A stretch of DNA of 51,329 nt from an uncultured Lachnospiraceae bacterium (lineage in GTDB: Bacteria; Bacillota; Clostridia; Lachnospirales; Lachnospiraceae). Positions 35,421 through 43,359 of the stretch are shown here, one piece after another (the first letter of the stretch is position 1; each line of letters begins with the position of its first letter). The notes below the pieces were generated by a model that was not told where the DNA came from, searched no databases, and saw only the letters and a list, made by a program, of their open reading frames with translations. The DNA lies in contig CALEFO010000026.1 of NCBI GenBank assembly GCA_937877165.1, forward strand, positions 1 to 51,329. Direction: 5' to 3'. The position numbers and the translations under genes were made by a program.

Positions 35421-36638
35421 TTACATGTTCACTCTGCGAACACGCGGTTCGTATCCCGCCTTCTTCAAGGCGTCCAGAATCTGCTCCTTGTGCTCCGTGC
35501 CGAACGCCTCCAGGGTAATCTTCAGCTCCACAGCCGCGCTCCGGTTGATGGAAACGAACTGATTGTGCTCCAGCTTGATAACATTGCCGTTTGCCTTTGC
35601 GATAACTCCGGCAACCTTCGTCAGCTCGCCTGGCTTGTCTGGAAGCTGCACAGACACCGTGAAAATCCGGTTGCGCAGAAGGAGTCCCTGCTGCACCACA
35701 GAGCTCATCGTGATGACATCCATGTTGCCGCCGGACAGAACGCAGACCACTTTTTTGCCCTTGCAATCCACATGGCGAAGCGCCGCCACCGTGAGCAGCC
35801 CGGAATTCTCCACCACCATCTTGTGGTTTTCCACCATATCCAGGAACGCTTCCACCAGCTCCTCATCCGAAACCGTGACTACACCGTCCAGATTCTTCTG
35901 AAGGTACGGGAATACCTTGGTTCCCGGAGTCTTGACCGCCGTGCCGTCCGCAATGGTACTGACCGTCGGAAGGGTCACAACCTTGCCTTCCTTCAAAGAC
36001 GCTGTCAGACAGGCCGCTCCCTCCGGTTCCACGCCAATGACACGGATCCGTGGATTCAGGAGCTTGGCCAGCGTAGAAACACCGGTTGCCAGGCCGCCAC
36101 CGCCCACAGGGACAAGAATCATATCCACCAGCGGAAGCTCTTTATAAATTTCCATTGCAATCGTTCCCTGGCCGGTTGCCACCGCCGGGTCATCGAACGG
36201 ATGAATAAAGGTATAGCCATTTTCCTTCGCGAGCTTCAGCGCGTGCTCGCAGGCCTCGTCATACACGTCTCCGCAGAGAACGACCTCCGCGCCGAGTGCC
36301 TTGGTGCGGTTCACCTTGATCAGGGGCGTGGTTGTCGGCATGACAATGACCGCCTTGCAGCCATAACGCTTTGCCGCATAGGCAACACCCTGTGCATGGT
36401 TTCCGGCCGACGCTGTGATCAGGCCTTTCTTTCTCTCTTCTTCCGAAAGAGTGCTGATTTTATAATATGCGCCGCGCACCTTGTAGGCACCGGTGCGCTG
36501 CATGTTCTCCGGCTTCAGATATACCTTTGCACCGGTCTGCTCACTGTAGTAATCCGACTGAATCAGATCCGTATTCAGCGTCACCTGCTTTACGATGTCG
36601 CAGGCCCTCTCAAAAGCTTCGATTGTCAGTTCTGCCAT
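35421..36638 (-). CDS. ilvA: Threonine ammonia-lyase with C-terminal ACT domain
   Basis: PLP enzyme deaminating threonine (and serine) to 2-oxobutyrate and ammonia; 405 aa. The PLP lysine is Lys53 in GAYKVRGA; SAGNHAQG and the phosphate loop VPVGGGGLATG follow. The catalytic domain ends near residue 320 and a single ACT domain (about 325-405) closes the protein, as in TdcB-like enzymes of Clostridia. The enzyme could feed isoleucine synthesis or threonine fermentation. ridA lies 49 bases upstream. An AGAGG site follows the recurring leader hairpin. Confidence 0.95.
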   Translation of the reverse strand: MAELTIEAFERACDIVKQVTLNTDLIQSDYYSEQTGAKVYLKPENMQRTGAYKVRGAYYKISTLSEEERKKGLITASAGNHAQGVAYAAKRYGCKAVIVMPTTTPLIKVNRTKALGAEVVLCGDVYDEACEHALKLAKENGYTFIHPFDDPAVATGQGTIAMEIYKELPLVDMILVPVGGGGLATGVSTLAKLLNPRIRVIGVEPEGAACLTASLKEGKVVTLPTVSTIADGTAVKTPGTKVFPYLQKNLDGVVTVSDEELVEAFLDMVENHKMVVENSGLLTVAALRHVDCKGKKVVCVLSGGNMDVITMSSVVQQGLLLRNRIFTVSVQLPDKPGELTKVAGVIAKANGNVIKLEHNQFVSINRSAAVELKITLEAFGTEHKEQILDALKKAGYEPRVRRVNM

Positions 36639-36652
36639 TTTCTACCTCTTTT

Positions 36653-36671
36653 GCCGCAGCCTGTCTGCAGC
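36653..36671 (-). repeat. 19-nt leader hairpin upstream of ilvA
   Basis: Minus strand GCTGCAGacaggCTGCGGC, 7-bp stem with one G-U pair and a 5-base loop, 7 bases before the AGAGG site. It differs from the rpiB/ridA copies by two bases, one of which changes C-G to U-G and keeps the stem. Confidence 0.7.
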
Positions 36672-36686
36672 TGCATACTATTGTTC

Positions 36687-37055
36687 TCAGACCTCTGCCA
36701 CTGCCTCAATTTCGCAGAACACGTCCTTTGGAAGACGTGCTACCTGTACGCAGGAGCGTGCCGGCTTTGACGGAAAGTACTGTTCATATACCTTATTAAA
36801 GGCGCTGAACTGATCCATATCCGAAATATAGCAGACCGTCTTGATGACCTTGGTTGCATCCGTTCCCGCCGCCTTCAGAATCTCAATGACATTCCGGCAG
36901 CTCTGATGCGCCTGTTCCTCGATTCCGCTCTTTAATTCTCCCGTTGCAGGATCAATTGGAATCTGTCCTGAAGTAAACACAAGGTTCCCCGAAATATATC
37001 CCTGAGAATAGGGGCCGATGGCTGCCGGTGCTTTTTCTGTTGTAATTACCTTCAT
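36687..37055 (-). CDS. ridA: RidA family reactive-intermediate deaminase
   Basis: Hydrolyses reactive enamine/imine intermediates (such as 2-aminoacrylate) released by PLP dehydratases; 122 aa, trimeric fold. Motifs: APAAIGPYSQGYISGNLVF, TSGQIPIDPATGEL, and the C-terminal ARSCVQVARLPKDVFCEIEA with the substrate-binding arginine. It lies directly before ilvA on the same strand, a pairing that makes biochemical sense. The ATG at 37055 follows AGGAAAGG, which abuts the leader hairpin module. Confidence 0.96.
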   Translation of the reverse strand: MKVITTEKAPAAIGPYSQGYISGNLVFTSGQIPIDPATGELKSGIEEQAHQSCRNVIEILKAAGTDATKVIKTVCYISDMDQFSAFNKVYEQYFPSKPARSCVQVARLPKDVFCEIEAVAEV

Positions 37056-37060
37056 CGTTT

Positions 37061-37095
37061 CCTTTCCTGCCGCAGCTTGTCTGCGGCACACGAGG
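37061..37095 (-). repeat. 35-bp direct repeat, copy 1 (adjacent to ridA)
   Basis: Exact copy of 37196-37230. It contains the 19-nt hairpin (37069-37087) and supplies the ridA ribosome-binding site. Copy 1 is followed upstream by the GGAGAAA...TTTCTCC hairpin at 37094-37120, as at rpiB. Confidence 0.9.
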
Positions 37096-37191
37096 AGAAA
37101 TCCGCGGAAGCGGTTTCTCCGATGTGATTACACATGCACGCCAGATGGCGCGCATGAAGCTTGAATGAAATGCCATCAGGCATTTCATTCA
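37094..37191 (-). other. Chain of perfect hairpins between the two 35-bp repeats
   Basis: Three strong hairpins lie in 98 bases: GGAGAAA-CCGC/GCGG-TTTCTCC with a bulged base (37094-37120), a 9-bp TGCACGCCA/TGGCGCGCA stem (37135-37154), and a perfect 13-bp TGAATGAAATGCC stem with 4-base loop (37162-37191). No open frame with a ribosome-binding site spans it. Confidence 0.75.
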
Positions 37192-37195
37192 GGCG

Positions 37196-37230
37196 CCTTT
37201 CCTGCCGCAGCTTGTCTGCGGCACACGAGG
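37196..37230 (-). repeat. 35-bp direct repeat, copy 2
   Basis: Identical to 37061-37095. This copy is not followed by an obvious gene: the region downstream (minus strand) leads into the hairpin chain. It may be a duplicated module or a relic. Confidence 0.9.
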
Positions 37231-37282
37231 TATTTTTCTTTGTCCGCATAATACTCGTTTCCCCTGCAAAAGGGAAGCATTT

Positions 37283-38155
37283 TTATACTCCGCTCTGCGG
37301 TACGGTTCCGCCGAAATCCCGATCATACTCCGGGGAATCCGCAAAATTTCTGCACTGCTTCCTTGCTTCTTCCTCCGGCGTCTCCTCAATCCGTCCGTCC
37401 AGCGCGATAATCAGGGAAACCGCACAGGTGCAGGCCCTTTCGCGAAGCCCGTCGAGCGTTCTCTCCGCCTCCTGACAGTCTGGATCCGGCTCCTTGTTCA
37501 TAATGTGCGGGTGAAGCGAATCGTATTTGCCGAGAAGCTTCAGCACAGCGTAAATGAAATTGCGCTTCGCATCATGCCTGCACAGAAGAAGCCGCTGAAA
37601 GCTTACGCAGGAGCGCAGTGCCTCTTCTACAATCTCCGCGTTCATTTCCGGATAGAAGACCGCAATGGCTTCCGCCGCGGAACGGGATGGATGAAACTGC
37701 CGCGTCACCACTTCACAGACGGGGTTCCGCCCCTCTGCGGCGATGAGATGCCGGTCATAGTCGCCCTCCAGCTCCGCATGCGACGTAATTCCTGCTTCTG
37801 CCGTTTCATCAATGAACTTATGACAGGAACTGTCCAGGGTATAGTGACACAGAACACCGTACAGATAGACACGCGCGGCCTTCTTCCTCTCCTGCTCCTC
37901 CGCAGTATTTTCAGGAAGTCCGTACCATCGCTCCAGCGCATTCCCGAAAAACTGATGTCCTGAAAGCTCATGCATGCGGTTTCCGTACTTCGGGACATCT
38001 CCCCACGAGAGCGGATGATAGTAGAAAAAAATATCCGGTCCCTGAAGGCCGATGTGATACAGGTCCGAATGCTCCGCAATCCGTTTCCGAACTGTCTCCG
38101 GAAGAAGCGGGAGCACATCATTTCCGAATTTCTGGTGTGCATAAATAGAAGGCAT
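37283..38155 (-). CDS. Zinc-dependent phospholipase C family protein
   Basis: Soluble protein of 290 aa. The fold is all-helical with the family histidines in MPSIYAHQKFG, LQGPDIFFYYHPLS, YGNRMHELS, GVLCHYTLDSSCHKFID and HAELEGDYDRHL, which bind zinc in the phospholipase C / S1-P1 nuclease family. There is no signal peptide, so if active it works in the cytoplasm. Substrate unknown. The ATG at 38155 has GGAGA. Its leader contains GC-rich palindromes (CTGCTGCAGCAG). Confidence 0.82.
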   Translation of the reverse strand: MPSIYAHQKFGNDVLPLLPETVRKRIAEHSDLYHIGLQGPDIFFYYHPLSWGDVPKYGNRMHELSGHQFFGNALERWYGLPENTAEEQERKKAARVYLYGVLCHYTLDSSCHKFIDETAEAGITSHAELEGDYDRHLIAAEGRNPVCEVVTRQFHPSRSAAEAIAVFYPEMNAEIVEEALRSCVSFQRLLLCRHDAKRNFIYAVLKLLGKYDSLHPHIMNKEPDPDCQEAERTLDGLRERACTCAVSLIIALDGRIEETPEEEARKQCRNFADSPEYDRDFGGTVPQSGV

Positions 38156-38225
38156 AATTTCTCCAATTTCTGCGGCCGCTGCAGGGATCCTGCAGACTGC
38201 TGCAGCAGTGATTCCGAAGCTGATA

Positions 38226-38259
38226 CACAAAATCCTGCGGCAGTAAACTGCCACAGGAT
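38226..38259 (-). terminator. Terminator of the uxuAB unit
   Basis: Minus strand: ATCCTG and GGCAGT arms pair with ACTGCC and CAGGAT across single mismatched bases, then TTTTGTG. It lies about 95 bases after the uxuB stop. Confidence 0.7.
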
Positions 38260-38352
38260 CTATTATTTCGTGCTCTTATCGTTTATGCAAGAAAAAGCTT
38301 CGACTGTCGCCGTCCGGAACAGCCGGATGCACCGCCACAGATTTCCTGCTTA

Positions 38353-39975
38353 TCAGTCACAATATTTCTTCAGAGTCGCACGCACGGCTCCCTTCCCTGC
38401 AATCAGCTCTGCAAAGTAGGAAACCACCTTGTCAGCCAGCCCGACCTCTTCCAGGTCTACGCCGAAAATCTGCGCATTCTTAAGGAGCGGAAGAACCTTC
38501 TTGGCAATTTCCTCCTTCGAAGGCACTTCACCAAGACAAAAATCAGCCACATACTTCTTCGCCTCTTCAAGAAGCGGATCCGGAGACGGCTCGAACGCAT
38601 TGCCGTTATCGTCAACCGCCATCAGATAACGCAGCCATCCAGCCTGTACCAGCGGGATCATTGTAAGGCTGGTGACATCCAGCTTCGGGTCAGCCACATA
38701 GGATTTGATGGTCTCGCCATAGCGGATTGCCAGCTTCTGCGAGGTATCCGTTGCGATTCTCTGCGGCGTATCCGGCATGAAGGGGTTGGGAACGCGGACC
38801 TTGAGAACGGTGTCAATAAAGTTCTTGGGATCCAGAACGCCCGGATTTACGACAACCGGAAGGCCTTCCTTATAGCCAAGCGTATTGACAAGGTTCACAA
38901 GCTCGGTATCCTTCATCTCCTCAGAGATCTTCGTGTAGCCGAGGATGCAGCCGTAAACCGCCAGTGCGGTGTGAAGAGGATTCAGGCAGGTGGTAACCTT
39001 CATTCTCTCCACCTTATTGACCGTGTCGCGGTCCGTAAAGATCACGCCGACCTTCTCCAGTGCGGGTCTTCCGTTCGGGAACTTGTCCTCAATAACAAGG
39101 TACTCCGTCTCCTCTGCATTGACGAAGGGAGCAACCCAGGTCTTCTTGGAGGTAACAACCGGATCCAGATCCTCCAAGCCATCCTTCCGAAGCATTTCCT
39201 CAACAGAAGCGTCCGGGCGGGGAGTGATCTTGTCAATCATGGACCAGGGGAAGGAAACCTTGGACTCATCGTTCAGGTAATCCTCGAATTCCTTCTCTGC
39301 CAGTCCATTCGCAATCCATGCCTTTGCAAAAGCCATCACGGAAGAATACAGCTTCTCACCGTTGTGGGAGCAGTTGTCGGTGGAAACCATAGCGATCGGC
39401 TTTCTGCCGGAAAGATAACGAGTGTACAGAAGAGAAACAACCTTTCCGATGTAGCTCTGCGGCTTCTCGGGGCCTGCCGCGAAATCCGCAGTGACAGCCG
39501 GAAGCTGCTCGCCCTTTCCGTTGACCAGGCTGTAGCCCTTCTCGGTTACTGTGAAAGTGCACAGCTGCAGAGAATCCTTGGAGAAAATCTCCTTCAGTCT
39601 GGAGTATTCCTTCTCATTCTCAGAATCCAGGATCGTGGACTCTCCGATGGATCCAATGACAGACTTCTCAATGGTTCCGTCTGCCTTCAGGGTAACGAGA
39701 ACGGAAAGATCATCGTGCGGGCGATACTGCTTCTCCACGATTTCATAGTCAAAACCCTCGCATACAGTGATGCCTGCCTTTGCAGCACCTTCCTCCAGAA
39801 GTCTCTGCGCCAGATTTGCCTGAAATGCGCGGAAAATATTGCCTGCGCCAAAGTGAACCCAGACCGGATTCTCCTTGGTTTCCGCGATCATCGCTGCGCG
39901 GTCATACTGCGGAAGGTGATAGCCCTTCTCTGTCCATTCCTGCTGATTCTTTAAACCCTCTGTGGATAATTTCAT
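38353..39975 (-). CDS. uxuB: Mannitol dehydrogenase family protein, probable fructuronate reductase
   Basis: NAD-dependent polyol dehydrogenase, 540 aa, likely reducing D-fructuronate to D-mannonate in glucuronate breakdown. The nucleotide-binding start PVWVHFGAGNIFRAFQ, the catalytic region with STDNCSHNGEKL, and the C-terminal KLAIRYGETIKSYV segment mark the family. Assignment to fructuronate reductase rests on the adjoining mannonate dehydratase gene 96 bases upstream; mannitol or tagaturonate dehydrogenase activity cannot be excluded by sequence alone. AAAGGAGG site. Confidence 0.9.
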   Translation of the reverse strand: MKLSTEGLKNQQEWTEKGYHLPQYDRAAMIAETKENPVWVHFGAGNIFRAFQANLAQRLLEEGAAKAGITVCEGFDYEIVEKQYRPHDDLSVLVTLKADGTIEKSVIGSIGESTILDSENEKEYSRLKEIFSKDSLQLCTFTVTEKGYSLVNGKGEQLPAVTADFAAGPEKPQSYIGKVVSLLYTRYLSGRKPIAMVSTDNCSHNGEKLYSSVMAFAKAWIANGLAEKEFEDYLNDESKVSFPWSMIDKITPRPDASVEEMLRKDGLEDLDPVVTSKKTWVAPFVNAEETEYLVIEDKFPNGRPALEKVGVIFTDRDTVNKVERMKVTTCLNPLHTALAVYGCILGYTKISEEMKDTELVNLVNTLGYKEGLPVVVNPGVLDPKNFIDTVLKVRVPNPFMPDTPQRIATDTSQKLAIRYGETIKSYVADPKLDVTSLTMIPLVQAGWLRYLMAVDDNGNAFEPSPDPLLEEAKKYVADFCLGEVPSKEEIAKKVLPLLKNAQIFGVDLEEVGLADKVVSYFAELIAGKGAVRATLKKYCD

Positions 39976-40071
39976 GATTGCCTCCTTTGCGGCAGCCCGT
40001 CAGATTTTCCCGGAACAGGAAAATCCATCCTGCGGCCCGCAGAAATATGCATGATTTCAATCTGAATTTTC

Positions 40072-41144
40072 TCAGTTGCGGCTCTCTGCCTTGTCAATTG
40101 CTTCCCACAGTCCGCAGATGTAGGCTGCTCCAAGTGCACGGTCATACAGGCCGTATCCGGGCATTGCAACCTCATCCCAGATCATGCGGCCATGATCCGG
40201 ACGGATCGGTCCGTCAAAGTGAATGTCATGCAGTGCCTTGACGATCTCATACATATCGAAGGTTCCGTCAGTGGAAAGGTGAGCGGACTCCTCAAAGTTG
40301 GTCGGGGAATTGAACTTCAGGTTGCGGACATGTGCAAAGTGAATTCTGCCCGGGATCGAGCGGATGATATCCGGAAGATCATTCTCCAGATTGGTTCCAA
40401 GGGAGCCGGTGCAGAGAGTGATTCCGTTGTGAACATCATCGACTGCATTCAGCATTCTCTGGATCTTCTCCTTGCCGGTGATGATGCGGGGAAGTCCGAA
40501 CACGCTCCATGCGGGGTCATCCGGATGGATCGCCATCTTAATGTCATACTTGTTGCAGACCGGCATAATTGCCTTCAGAAAATAAACAAGGTTTTCGAAC
40601 AGCTTCTCCTCGTCGATATCCTTGTACATCTCGAACAGCTCCTTGATGTGAGCCATTCTCTCCGGCTCCCAGCCCGGCATAACGGTTCCGTTCATGCTGC
40701 CGCGGATGGAATCAAACATGTCTTCCGGATTGATGGCATCTACCGCTTCCTGTGTGTATGCCAGAACAGTGGAGCCGTCCGGTCTTCTTCTTGCCAGCTC
40801 GGTTCTTGTCCAGTCGAATACCGGCATGAAGTTGTAGCATACCATGTGGATATCCTCTTACCGAGGTTCTCCAGAGACTTGATGTATGCGTCGATATCCT
40901 TGTCGCGGTCTGCGCTGCCGGTCTTGATGGCATCCGAAACGTTGACGGACTCAATACCGCTGATGTGAAGTCCGGAAGCTTCCACCTCTTCCTTCAGTGC
41001 GTGGATCTCTTCCTGGGTCCAGAGTTCACCAGGCTGCTTGTCATAAAGCATCGTGATAACACCGGTTGCATATGCGGTCTGTCTGATCTGCTTGAGGGTA
41101 ACGGTATCAAACTTGGAACCGTACCAGCGCATTGTCATCTCCAT
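40072..41144 (-). pseudogene. uxuA: Mannonate dehydratase gene with an apparent frameshift
   Basis: Two frames together make a full-length mannonate dehydratase (D-mannonate to 2-keto-3-deoxygluconate). The first (start 41144) reads correctly through SLENLGK, then turns into unrelated sequence ending at 40740. The second resumes at 40845 with MVCYNFMPVFDWTRTELARR and runs to the normal C-terminus at 40072. Family members have about GKEDIHMVCYN here; restoring one C (plus strand) near 40856 would rejoin the frames. It may be a true mutation or a sequencing error. An AGAGG 8 bases before the internal ATG could allow reinitiation, but half proteins are unlikely to work. Confidence 0.88.
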
Positions 41145-41176
41145 AATCGTAATCCCCTTTCCTTCGTGTAAATGAT

Positions 41177-41204
41177 TTCATAATTAAAAGGCTTTCTTGT
41201 TCAA
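41177..41204 (-). promoter_or_regulatory. Candidate promoter of uxuAB
   Basis: Minus strand: -35 TTGAAC, 16-base spacer, -10 TATGAA, 33 bases upstream of uxuA. Confidence 0.35.
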
Positions 41205-41240
41205 CTGTCTCTATTATTGCGAATCCGCGGCAGAAATCCA

Positions 41241-41270
41241 TTGACTGGTTTGTTGTTAATATTGTAAATA
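41241..41270 (+). promoter_or_regulatory. Candidate promoter of the AraC-type gene
   Basis: -35 TTGACT (41241-41246), 18-base spacer, -10 TAAATA. The AT-rich AATATT-gta-AATATT repeat at its downstream end could be an operator. Confidence 0.35.
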
Positions 41271-41372
41271 TTGCGATCAGGCGTTAAGATCTGAATCAGA
41301 ATTCCTGAAAGCGTTCCTTTCAGGCCCTGCACAGGAAAAAACAGCTTCTCTGAGATCATAAAGAAAGGCAGT

Positions 41373-42266
41373 ATGATGAAAGGAAACCTCCGCTCCGCGT
41401 TCAATACCAGACAGTACATGCAGTCCAGGGACTTCGAAGTTTTCTATTACAGTGACCTGCATTTTCACACGCTCCCTGCGCACACGCATAATTACTATGA
41501 ATTCTACCTGTTTCTCGAGGGCGATCTGGATCTGGAAATTTCCGGTCACGCAAGACCGCTCCATCCGGGCGACATGGCTCTCGTTCCTCCCGGAGTTTCT
41601 CACCATGCTCTGATGCACGACTCCGACCGTCCGTACCGGCGTTTTGTCCTATGGATCAGTCAGGAATACGCCGCAAGTCTTCTTGCGGACTCTCCCGATT
41701 ATGTCTTCCTGATGCAGCGGGCCGCCACCTCCGGCCGGTGCTATTATCATTTTCACGAAGCCGAATTTTCCTCCATCCAGGCCCGCATGATGCGGCTTCT
41801 GGAGGAGCTGCACTCCAATCGCTACGGCCGCAGTGCCGCGGTCCGGCTCGCGCTCAACGATCTCATTCTCTACATGAACCGCATTATATATGAACGGGAA
41901 CACCCCATCGTCTCCGGATCCGGAGATCTGATGCAGGAGCTGACGCTGTTCATCGACGGACATCTGACAGAGGACCTCTCCCTGGACGTTCTCGCGGACA
42001 GGGTCTGCCTCTCCAAGTATTACATTGCCCATTATTTCAAGGACAATCTCGGCATTTCCATCCATCAGTACATCACCAAAAAACGCCTGCAGGGCTGCAG
42101 CGAGGCCATTGCCTCCGGGGCAGATATCACCCGCACCTTCGATGAATACGGGTTCCGGGATTATTCCAGCTTCTACCGGGTCTTCCGGAAGGAATACGGT
42201 ATGTCGCCCAAAGAATACCAGGAGGCGCATCACATGAACGCTGTCCGGTCCGGAATGCGCATCTAA
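41373..42266 (+). CDS. AraC family transcriptional regulator
   Basis: Protein of 297 aa with an N-terminal cupin-type ligand domain (HTLPAHTHNYYEFYLFLEGD at about residues 32-51, then LHPGDMALVPPGVSHHAL) and two C-terminal helix-turn-helix motifs (LSLDVLADRVCLSKYYIAHY and ITRTFDEYGFRDYSSFYRVF). It is divergent from uxuA with 228 bases between the starts, so it probably senses a hexuronate intermediate and controls uxuAB. The ATG at 41373 is followed by a second ATG; either may be used, with GAAAGG upstream. Confidence 0.93.
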   Translation: MMKGNLRSAFNTRQYMQSRDFEVFYYSDLHFHTLPAHTHNYYEFYLFLEGDLDLEISGHARPLHPGDMALVPPGVSHHALMHDSDRPYRRFVLWISQEYAASLLADSPDYVFLMQRAATSGRCYYHFHEAEFSSIQARMMRLLEELHSNRYGRSAAVRLALNDLILYMNRIIYEREHPIVSGSGDLMQELTLFIDGHLTEDLSLDVLADRVCLSKYYIAHYFKDNLGISIHQYITKKRLQGCSEAIASGADITRTFDEYGFRDYSSFYRVFRKEYGMSPKEYQEAHHMNAVRSGMRI

Positions 42267-42280
42267 CCGCAGCAAGAATC

Positions 42281-42318
42281 GCGACACGTATTTGACCGCA
42301 AGCGGTCATCCGTGTCGC
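42281..42318 (+). other. Compound hairpin without T-run
   Basis: GCGACACG (42281-42288) pairs with CGTGTCGC (42311-42318); inside it GACCG/CGGTC closes a CAAG loop. It begins 14 bases after the AraC gene stop. Neither strand has the T-run of a standard terminator. Confidence 0.55.
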
Positions 42319-42437
42319 AATTCATACTGTGCGAAACAGATATTGTAATCTGACCATCCCTTTTCAGGGGTTCAAAGGATAAAATGCAGCATGGCTGCCA
42401 TAAACGGATTACTGTGAGGTATAAAAAGGAGAGTATC

Positions 42438-43301
42438 ATGGCTCGGATCGGTCTTGTTGTGGAAGGCGGCGGCATGAAATGCGCCTACAGCGCCGCCGTA
42501 CTGGATAAATTTCTGGATGATCACATTTCATTTTACTATGTGTGCGGTGTTTCTGCGGGAAGCGCCAATGCTGCCTCGTATCTTGGCGGACAGCGCGGCA
42601 GGAATCTTCGTTTTTATACCGAACACATTCACGAGAGGGAATATTTTGGCTTTGACAGCTACCTGAAAAGCAGAGATTTGTTTGGTCTCGACTATATTTA
42701 TTCCACAATTTCTAATCAGGGAGGTGCAGATCCGCTGAACTGGGCAGGCGTTGAAGCCAATCCTGCGCGCTATGAGGTCGTTGCCACCAACGCATTGACC
42801 GGGAAACCGCATTATTTTGACAAAAGCGAGATCCATCCGAACGATTACACCATCGTCAAGGCCAGCTGCGCCCTGCCGGCCGCCTGCCGGCCCCGGGTGA
42901 TTGACGGCATTCCCTATTACGACGGTGGCGTTTCCGACTCCATTCCAGCGGACCGCGCTCTGGCCCAGGGGTGCGACAAGCTTGTTTTGATCCTGTCCAA
43001 GCCGCGCGATTTCGTCAAGCAGCCAGAGAAGTTCCGAGCATTCTACTCTCTTGCCTGCCGCCGTTATCCAAAGATTGTGGAACTTCTGAACAACCGGCAC
43101 ATTCTCTACGCCGAGGCATTTCGTCATGTCTTCGATCTCGAAAAAGAAGGCAAGGCGTTCATCTTCGCTCCCAGCCGGAATCTTCCCATGAGTACTTTTG
43201 CCATGGATGCCGCCGAGAACAAAAAGCTCTATGATCTGGGGCTTCAGGACTATGCGGCGCAGCGAATCGCGCTGCTGGAGTTTATGAAAAAAAAGGCGTA
43301 G
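42438..43301 (+). CDS. Patatin-like phospholipase
   Basis: Predicted acyl hydrolase with a Ser-Asp dyad, 287 aa. The oxyanion loop is VVEGGGMKCAYS, the nucleophile is Ser39 in GVSAGS, and the dyad aspartate is Asp162 in YYDGGVSDS. Family proteins hydrolyse phospholipids or act as RssA/YjjU-type esterases; substrate unknown. No signal peptide, so cytoplasmic. The ATG at 42438 has AAAAGGAGAG upstream; an earlier in-frame start lacks one. Confidence 0.92.
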   Translation: MARIGLVVEGGGMKCAYSAAVLDKFLDDHISFYYVCGVSAGSANAASYLGGQRGRNLRFYTEHIHEREYFGFDSYLKSRDLFGLDYIYSTISNQGGADPLNWAGVEANPARYEVVATNALTGKPHYFDKSEIHPNDYTIVKASCALPAACRPRVIDGIPYYDGGVSDSIPADRALAQGCDKLVLILSKPRDFVKQPEKFRAFYSLACRRYPKIVELLNNRHILYAEAFRHVFDLEKEGKAFIFAPSRNLPMSTFAMDAAENKKLYDLGLQDYAAQRIALLEFMKKKA

Positions 43302-43334
43302 ATGTTCCCCGCCTGTTCTCAGCGAAGGAACATC
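43301..43334. terminator. Weak candidate terminator in the patatin/SIMPL convergent gap
   Basis: GATGTTCC (43301-43308) pairs with GGAACATC (43327-43334). It starts within the patatin stop codon. There is no T-run next to it, so termination is uncertain. Confidence 0.3.
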
Positions 43335-43359
43335 CCGCCATCTCTCAAAAAAATTTCTG

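Noticed and set aside
36638..36700. T-box leader expected for ilvA
   Set aside because: No AGGGTGG-type T-box sequence or antiterminator pair in the gap.
35490..36770. 426-codon plus-strand frame opposite ilvA
   Set aside because: Antisense shadow of a clear PLP enzyme; no ribosome-binding site, composition unlike a real protein.
39975..40030. Copy of the 19-nt leader hairpin upstream of uxuB
   Set aside because: GGGCTGCCGC before the AAAGGAGG shares letters but lacks the opposite stem arm.
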